DNA of 64,000 nt from Chloranthus sessilifolius (Eukaryota; Streptophyta; Magnoliopsida; Chloranthales; Chloranthaceae): NCBI GenBank assembly GCA_021018995.1, contig CM037595.1:91152491-91216490 (forward strand), read 5' to 3'. Positions 57,494 through 64,000 of the stretch are shown here, one piece after another. Made by a program: the position numbers and the translations under genes. A model generated the notes under the pieces. The model worked only from the letters and a program-made list of their open reading frames with translations. It did not search any database and was not told where the DNA came from. The stretch's first letter is position 1, and every line of letters starts with the position of its first letter.

Positions 57494-57498
57494 GCACC

Positions 57499-58200
57499 CC
57501 AAGGAGAAACACTCGGTCGAATGAAGCCTTTGTCCAACAGCTCCTGAAGCTGTTCCTTGAGCTCTTTCAACTCAGCAGGCGCCATCCGATATAGATCTTT
57601 GGATAACGGTTCTGTACCCGGTGCTAGCTCAATTGCGAACTCAATCTCTCTATCAGGTGGTAATCCATGTAAGTCCTTTGGAAAGACATCAGGATACTCG
57701 CAGACCGCCGTGATAAGTGCCAAGTCATTCTTCTTTTCTGTAGAATCTTGTAAGTAGGCCAAATACCCGCTGCAACCATTCCTCATCATGTGCTCGGCCT
57801 TAATGAAACCAATGGCGCAACCTTTGATTTGACTCCACAGAATCGGAAGGATTTTCGCTTTGGCAGTCGGAAGGTCACGATCTTCCGTAGACAGTCCACG
57901 CTCGCGTGATAAGCTGCCAACCCATCCATTCCGAGAATAACGTCGAACCCTTCCATGCTCAACGTAATCATGTCGGTCACTGTCTCGTGCTCATCAATCA
58001 TCACGATGACTGACTGACATGTTGTATCCGTGCTCATCGAACTTCATGTAGGGATCTTTACGTCCAAAATGAAGGCAAGGGGTTCGGGAGTGATACCCAA
58101 CTTCTCTCAGAAAAGAGGAGTAATAAACGAGTGTGTAGACCCGGGGTCTATCAGTACTCGTGCTTCAATTTTACTCAAGTCGCCTCTACGACTCATCATA
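57499..58200 (-). pseudogene. Chromovirus C pol: protease and RT start
   Basis: The gene of C resumes after E. Frame 57484-57789 has F-P-K-D-L-H-G-L-P-P-D-R-E-I-E-F and A-E-L-K-E-L-K-E-Q-L, ending P-S-V-S-P-W-G-A at the insertion point. Frame 57786-58037 has G-F-D-V-I-L-G-M-D-G-L of the protease, and V-L-I-D-P-G-S-T with the active Asp is near 58135-58165. Frameshifts near 57787 and 58035. Confidence 0.85.
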
Positions 58201-58339
58201 AGAGTACCTTTATTAAAAAGTTTGTTAATTATATGCAATAATTCCAATGTTGTTTAAAATTTACATAAATGAATTTAAACTTGAAATAATAGAATCAATG
58301 CAGAATTGAAATCTCAACTTTAATGATACCTTGGATCAC

Positions 58340-59619
58340 GTCATTCGACGTTTGGGCATCCTGTGGAGTCACTGCATAAGCCCGACCTTGAACTGTAGGT
58401 CGCATCGACTTCTGCATAGAGACTGGCGTAGTCCTTCCCTTTTCCGTTGTAGGACAATCCATGATCATATGACCAATCTGTCCACACCTGAAGCATCCTC
58501 CAGTGTTCCATCGACAATCCTCCGTCTTATGTGGTTTCCCGCATCTTGAACAAGCTGGAGTAGAAACAGGAGTAACGGTGATCCTCGTCTTGAACCACGA
58601 GCCACGAGCTCCACTGCAGAGTGCTCACGGCTCGAAAGGTCCCGTGAAGAACTCTGCGGTCTCTGATAGGAAGACGATACTGGTCCTAAAGCAACAGCCG
58701 GCCTGGAATAAGATGGCTGACTAGGATAGGGAGGAGGTTTAGAGAACCTCAGCTTTTTGTTCACCTGCTCTGAAGCACTCAACTGTCCCTGGCCAAACCA
58801 ATTTTTATTTCCCTGCTCTCGCCTCAAATACTATTTTTGAATGTCTTCCTCTCCAATGAGAGCCTTTGCCATGACGCCTGCATACGTCTCCATCTCCCAC
58901 ATCGACACCCTCTCCTGAATATTCGGCCTCAAACCTCTCTGAAATTTCTAAGCCCTCATCAGCTCAGTGGCCACGTGTAAGGGTGCAAATTGGGAAAGTC
59001 TATCAAACTCTTCACCATACTCGCGCATCGACATCTCGTTCTGTTTCAACTTAATAAACTGGACTTCCCACTGGTTATGCACGATCTTTGAAAAATACTG
59101 ATCATTGAACGTCTCCACGAACTCTGCCCAAGTCCATGGAGTATCGGGGTAGTCCTGCTCTCTCATCCTGGAAACAGACTTCCACCACGGACTGGCCTCG
59201 CCTAAAAGTTTGAAGGATGCCCAGCGTACCTTCTCAACATCTGTACACTATAACACCTCAAAAATCTTTTCCATCTCATCAAGCCATGCCTCGACTTCCA
59301 TCGGATCTGTCTGCCCTGAGAATGTAGGAGGTCCCATCCTCCTGAACTCGGCGAATCCTCCTGGCTGATGTCTGGCTGCCAGCATCTCAGTCTGTCGGCC
59401 TATGGCTGCAGTCTGTTGAGCCATGTTGTTGGCCAAGGCTGCCAACACCTGGTCAACATTTCCTCCTTGTCCTCTACCTGTTCCCAACGGATCAGCGTTA
59501 GGACCGGTAGCCACTCTTTCTCTCCCTCTCGAGGTACCTGCGCCCTCGTCGATCTCTTCAATACGAGCCATGCGAGGTCCTTCTCTACCTCGGCCTCTGC
59601 CCCTGAACCGCGGAGGCAT
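58340..59619 (-). pseudogene. Chromovirus C gag
   Basis: Start ATG 59619 (M-P-P-R-F-R-G-R-G-R-G, Arg/Gly-rich), then G-Q-T-D-P-M-E-V-E-A-W, capsid part in 58948-59166 (T-P-W-T-W-A-E-F, Y-F-S-K-I-V-H), a Ser/Pro-rich stretch, and zinc knuckle C-F-R-C-G-Q-I-G-H with C following, near 58440-58500 in a shifted frame. Stops or frame changes near 59247, 58946 and 58600. Homologous to gag of A. Confidence 0.85.
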
Positions 59620-59708
59620 GCTAATCTGTCATTGTTGAAAAACAATAACAATAGATTAGTATTGATTGTTAAAACAATCTAACCCTTAGTCCTAAGACTC
59701 TGAACCTA

Positions 59709-59728
59709 GAGCCTTGCTTTGATACCAA
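59709..59728 (-). other. Primer-binding site of C (iMet-like)
   Basis: GAGCCTTGCTTTGATACCAA in plus orientation is the complement of TTGGTATCAAAGCAAG, close to the iMet-type site (TGGTATCAGAGC) with a G-to-A change. It abuts the right LTR at 59730. Confidence 0.75.
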
Positions 59729-59729
59729 C

Positions 59730-61770
59730 TGTGACGACCCATCTTTTCCAATCCCTAAGGTATAGGTAAGGCCGGTTCATCAACTTATTGATTTCTCAAT
59801 AAGCCGTAACAAACAGAAGCCGGCAACATAACAAAGATCTAAAAACAGAGGCAAAGCATAGAATAAGCAAAGACAAAAGTTTTTAACAAAAAAAAAATAT
59901 ATCACTCTGAGGAACCAGAAAGAACCACGGGTGATGGCCAATCCAACACCTAAAATAGTGGTTCCCAATAATGGTTCCTCGTGTGATATTAAAAGGACAA
60001 AACAAAGGCCTAAGGCCCATTATTCAAAGAATATTCTACCAAAAGTACCAAAAAGAAGTGATCTAGAATCAAGGGAAAAACTTCTCAGCAGGTGTATCTA
60101 ATTCCTCCTCAGGAATGTAATCGGAGTCCTCCAGATCCTCTGACCCTAGGTCAGTCTCAACACCTGTGACATATAGTTGAGGGTGAGCTAACAACAAAGC
60201 CCAATAGAGGAAAACAAGTCTATTTGCATTTCATTATAAGTAAAGGTTTTTCAAAGACAGAAATTGAATCAAGTATGGTTTTCCAATGATGCTTTGCAAA
60301 CTAAATCTCCAGTTCTAATTATGAGTCAAAACTGATAACATTAATTTGATGTGTTCAAAAACTTCTGAATTAGCATGCTTCTTGTCTTAAATTTATAACT
60401 TAATTTTATCTCCCAAATTCCCTATATCATGAGAGCGGACTACGTGACCGATGGGAAACTCTACTGACCATCGTCATTCATGAACTCATTTTCTAAACAA
60501 CAACAAGCCCCTACGCTATGAGGGAAACTTGCGCCAAAACAAACACCGTCCACACGGTTGGTAGAATCTAGGGCATCGTTCGTATGTACCTCAAATCGAA
60601 TGCAAATGCTAACTTATATCAAAGCTTATTATTCATAACATATTACTGATTTTTCGGAGTTCTGATTCGATGTTCACATTCAAAAATAACTGAGGTTCTG
60701 AGGTTCAAATTTCACAGTTCTTAATCATAACAAAGTTCCCAAATTTCTAATTTGTATCTTAATTTCCAGATTCTTATTCATGCTGTGTTCAAACTAATAT
60801 TTCCAAAACTTAAGCCCCTTATCAAAATATTTAAAACAATCCCTACTTATAATAGAATGCAAATAATGTGTAGGTTTCCCCTACCTCAACAAAGACGGTT
60901 CAAAAAATAGCATAAGCAGTCCTCACAAAGGACTCCCAATATTCAAAACCTACAAAGATTAACACTCTCAGTGTTAATATTGGACCAAAAGTCAAACCCT
61001 AAAGCTTGCCAAGAAAAATTCGACAAAAATTTCGAAGGCCTGAAACAGGGCAAAATTTGACCCTCGAATTCAAATTCGATGGTCGAATTCAAATTCGACC
61101 CTCGAATTTCAAAATTCGCATCAGGCTTGAAAATCAGAAAATCGACCCTCGAATTCCTTCAGGTCTGTGTTTGTCAAAATTTCATCTCTAGACTCTTTTC
61201 TTTCTTATTCAACCACAGCCTGTGTAACTAAAATTTACACCAGTTTTCTACTCTAATCAAAACATAAATTCAAAAAACATAAGGAGGTTTAAAAAGCCTA
61301 CCTCTTGTCATTTAATCCCTTGTTCCCGTTGCACCAAATCACGCACCGGAACCAAGCATGAAGGCTTAATTAGACCAGTGCTTCCTAATTAGTCCATCAT
61401 AAACCTTTCTCTATTGCACAGATCTGATCCACACAGTGACATCCTCTCCCCTATCCTTCTCTTCCAATAGCCCAAACAGATCAGAATTCAAGCACAATTC
61501 TAATCAATGGTTGAGATGGGGAGAGGAATTTCAAAACTCACAAGATCTAGGATCAAGATGAGGCAAGGCTTATAATCTTGTAAAATCGAACGACAGAGAG
61601 AAGGTACACTTCTCTTTAAAATCTCTCTCTTATAATACAAAACAAAGTTAACTAAAAATCTAGATATTTCTAATTACATCTTATCTACTTAACTTGAATT
61701 TAATTTCGGCGTGAAACACAAATATTCTACTTATTGTGTAAGTCATCGAAACCATGACTTCCACACATCA
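59730..61770 (-). repeat. Chromovirus C, 5' LTR (right), broken by D
   Basis: Matches the left LTR from its first base (TGTGACGACCC) to the position equal to about 42271 (ACTTCCACACATCA), where D begins. The remaining about 130 bp of the LTR are expected beyond the window. Confidence 0.9.
61056..61153. promoter_or_regulatory. Phased dyads C1 in right LTR of C
   Basis: TTTGACCCTCGAA (61056), TTCGATGGTCGAA (61075) and TTCGACCCTCGAA (61094) are 19 bp apart, with ATCGACCCTCGAA at 61141. The second copy is a perfect TTCGA-N3-TCGAA here, while the left LTR has TTCGTGGGTCGAA. Confidence 0.85.
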
Positions 61771-64000
61771 TGTGACGACCCGACTTTTCCAATCCCTCAG
61801 GTATAGGAAAGGCCGGTTCGCCAACCTATCGAATAAACGATAAGCCGGACAAACAGGGCACATATCAGAGTAAAGTGCAATAAATATCCATAGCTAAAAT
61901 AAATACAGAAGCAATTAAAAGTGAAGAACCACCGATGATGGCCGACCATCATCGAAACATGGCTCATAACAGAGATCAACGTCAAGTATAAAACTATGAT
62001 ATCCAACTAAAATGGGCCCACAAATTCAAGTCTAACTCTCACCACCAATAAGAAAATCAGTAAGTTCTATACTGGGAAAAACTCTTCAGGAGGAACCTCA
62101 AGCTCTTCCTCAGGCACGTAGTCAGGATCAGTCTCACAACCCTGAATAGCCACGTCAATACCTGAACCTGTGACGTATAGTCGGAGTGAGCTAACCAACA
62201 AAGCTCAGTAGAAGAAAGACATCTACGGCATTTTACTTTAACTAACATGGTTTCAAAACAAATATCGGAATATAGCTTGTCAAACATATAAGCAGATAAT
62301 AAACTGAATTTAGGTGCGGAAATCATATGTAAGATTTATTTCTAAATGTGTGAAAACTGTTTCAAGAACAGATGCAGTATTTCAGTGCCTTAGTTTCTCT
62401 AACTTCTATATGCAAATTTCAGTAATTCATGACTTAATCATCAACTTAAAATACCTCCCGAGTAAACTATATCTCAAGAGCAGGAATATAGCCGATGGGA
62501 ACCCCTACCTACCATCGTCGTTCATGAACCCTTTTTCAGGATGCAACAAGCCCCTGCGTAATGAGGGAAACTTATGCCAGGAAGTTGTTCAGGAATTTTT
62601 GAGGGGTCGTTCAGGTCAATCATAAAACAAATGCAGATACTAATATAAATTAGATGTAAGTCTCTTATACATAGTTCAGGTTCTTGATTTCAGATTTTCA
62701 GAGGTTAAGCAGATTCAGGTAGATTTAGATTTTCAATCATTCATATCAATTTCAGTTCACAAATGTGATGTCAATGGCATATGCAAGTTCAAAGATTTTA
62801 ATTCAAAATATCCATGCGAATTAAAATAAAATACTGTAAAGATGAGATTCTCCTACCTAAAACTCGGAGTTATGCGAAGTCAAGCAAGGTCCTATTGATG
62901 GCCTCTCGCCCTCAATCTACATCACAATATACGTTCATGCATTAAGATTAACTCTAATTACTAATAATATAGACCTATTTAAGTGTTTCCTTAAAAACAA
63001 GTCAAAATAGGCAAGTTGCGCCAATCCTAGAATTTGATGTAACATTCTCATATATTTTTTACTATCAAGACGATTGAGCCACGAGTTGGTTAAAACATAA
63101 ACGTTGTAGATTTTTCTATTAGCTTTCCAACGTAAAATGAATCGTCTCAATCGGAGTTCGAGATAAAAAGTTATGACTAAAATACTAAGACAATATCGGA
63201 GTTCGGTGATACCTCGCTCGAGCGATGATAATAGCTCGCTCGAGCGAGATCCTTCAGAACCTTCTCGCTCGAGCGATGACAAAAGCTCGCTCGAGCGAGG
63301 GCAGGGAACGCCTTTTCGAGTATTTTAGTGTATCCTCGCTCGAGCGATGATAATAGCTCGCTCGAGTGAGCTCCAGCGACGCGATTTCGCTCGTTTTCAC
63401 CCGAATCGAAACCCATACATCTCAAAGCAAAACCCATGGCTAATCTAATAATTTTAATCAAAAAGTTTAATTAAAACGTACCTTTAATCTAAGGATTCCT
63501 AGATTATAAATGAATCTAGCGAATGGAGCTTCGAAACGAAACCGACGGGTTTCCTCGACAATTCGCGCCGCGATCGATCCCACGAGTTCACAGAGACAAC
63601 TCCAACACGTCCCCAATGATCTCAACCTCTCCCAATAGCCAACTACGAATTCAAGGTTGATTCAAGTTCTTTCTAAGGTTCAAGTGTTTTCAACAAAGAG
63701 GGTTCTAGAGAAGGAGGTTTTCTAAACCGATCTCCTACGATGATTGAAGAAGAGAGAAGACAGAGTTTCACACGGTTGGGTAACTATCGAACGACTACGG
63801 TTCTTCACGGCACTCACGTCTCTTCCTCTCTTAACAAAACCTAGTATAATACGGGAATGCAATTCCTTCTTATAATAGGATTGCTCACAAAGTTAAGCAC
63901 ACACACACACACACCTCTTATGTATTATACACTTTTAATTTTAAAACTCAAGCCCGGTGTTGAGCTGCCACACCGAGGTCAGTGCACAACTTTCGCACGA
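61771..64000 (-). repeat. Chromovirus D LTR, cut by window end
   Basis: Starts TGTGACGACCCGACTTTTCC, like LTRs of C and the solo LTR, but diverges after about 60 bp. It keeps the conserved LTR block (CCGATGGGAACCC near 62491, CAACAAGCCCCTGCG near 62545). CATCA at 61766-61770 would be its target duplication. At least 2230 bp long; its internal region is outside the window. Confidence 0.8.
63213..63370. promoter_or_regulatory. Paired CTCGCTCGAGCGAG palindromes in LTR of D
   Basis: Six copies in three pairs start at 63213/63235, 63264/63286 and 63335/63357: each pair is exactly 22 bp apart and pair-to-pair steps are 51 and 71 bp. Within a pair the left copy ends GCGAT and the right is the full 14-bp palindrome. 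The last copy has GAGTGAG, one transition. Confidence 0.9.

Larger units (their letters stand above)
40208..61770 (-). mobile_element. Chromovirus C, split by E and D
   Basis: Left LTR 40208-42403, right LTR from 59730, broken at 61770 by element D. On the minus strand: primer site (59709-59728), gag, protease, RT, [insertion of E], RT, deletion, integrase C-terminal part, chromodomain, dyads, extra ORF, polypurine tract. RNase H and the integrase zinc finger are deleted near 46000. LTR, gag and pol are of the same Tekay/Del-like type as A. Confidence 0.85.

Overview
This window is repeat-dense plant nuclear DNA from an angiosperm with long, nested LTR retrotransposons; species cannot be told. 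Evidence: plant Ty3/gypsy chromoviruses (Tekay/Del-like) with iMet-type primer sites, an Athila-like gypsy element, a Ty1/copia element, a Helitron ending in a CACGTG hairpin plus CTAGT, Mutator-like and hAT-like elements, and a Myb/SANT-like fragment. I see no intact host gene, rRNA, tRNA or CRISPR. All six LTR retrotransposons and the solo LTR right of 8 kb lie in one orientation (genes on the minus strand).

Layout. 1-7.1 kb: old sequence with small tandem repeats, a split Myb/SANT-like fragment (495-1155 +), a decayed Athila-like protease/RT fragment on the plus strand (2.8-4.17 kb), self-complementary repeats and a 322-bp hAT-type MITE with a perfect 8-bp target duplication. 7.1-38.5 kb: one degenerate GATTAAG array split by two insertions. 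The first is a Helitron (7895-32226, about 3 kb without inserts) that received chromovirus A (8013-29343, 5-bp duplication ACTCT). A's left LTR then received a Tip100-like hAT and a solo LTR of a C-type element; A's right LTR received chromovirus B, later truncated. The second is a Mutator-like element (32701-38450) holding a 5'-truncated copia element. 40.2-61.8 kb: chromovirus C, whose pol is split by Athila-like element E (46626-57493, duplication GCACC) and whose right LTR is split by the LTR of chromovirus D, which runs off the window end.

Most notable: chromoviruses A, B and C each carry the same extra sense ORF after the chromodomain (basic N-terminus, conserved core of about 230 residues, proline-rich linker, C-terminal coiled coil; acidic Asp/Gly tail in C). 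Each family also carries its own CpG-containing palindrome, repeated with centres 19-22 bp apart (about two helical turns), in two places: inside the LTR and just upstream of the extra ORF. A uses TTGATCGATCAA, B TTCGATTAATCGAA, C TTCGA-N3-TCGAA, D (LTR only visible) CTCGCTCGAGCGAG; Athila-like E has GGTCGATNNATCGACC pairs in its LTRs and TCAATCGATTGA pairs beside gag, each 22 bp apart. My inference is an element-encoded, dimeric, sequence-specific DNA-binding regulator co-evolving with its operator arrays, by analogy with VANC proteins of VANDAL transposons; E, with no visible extra ORF, is a complication and leaves host factors possible.

All coding regions seen are broken by stops, frameshifts or deletions.
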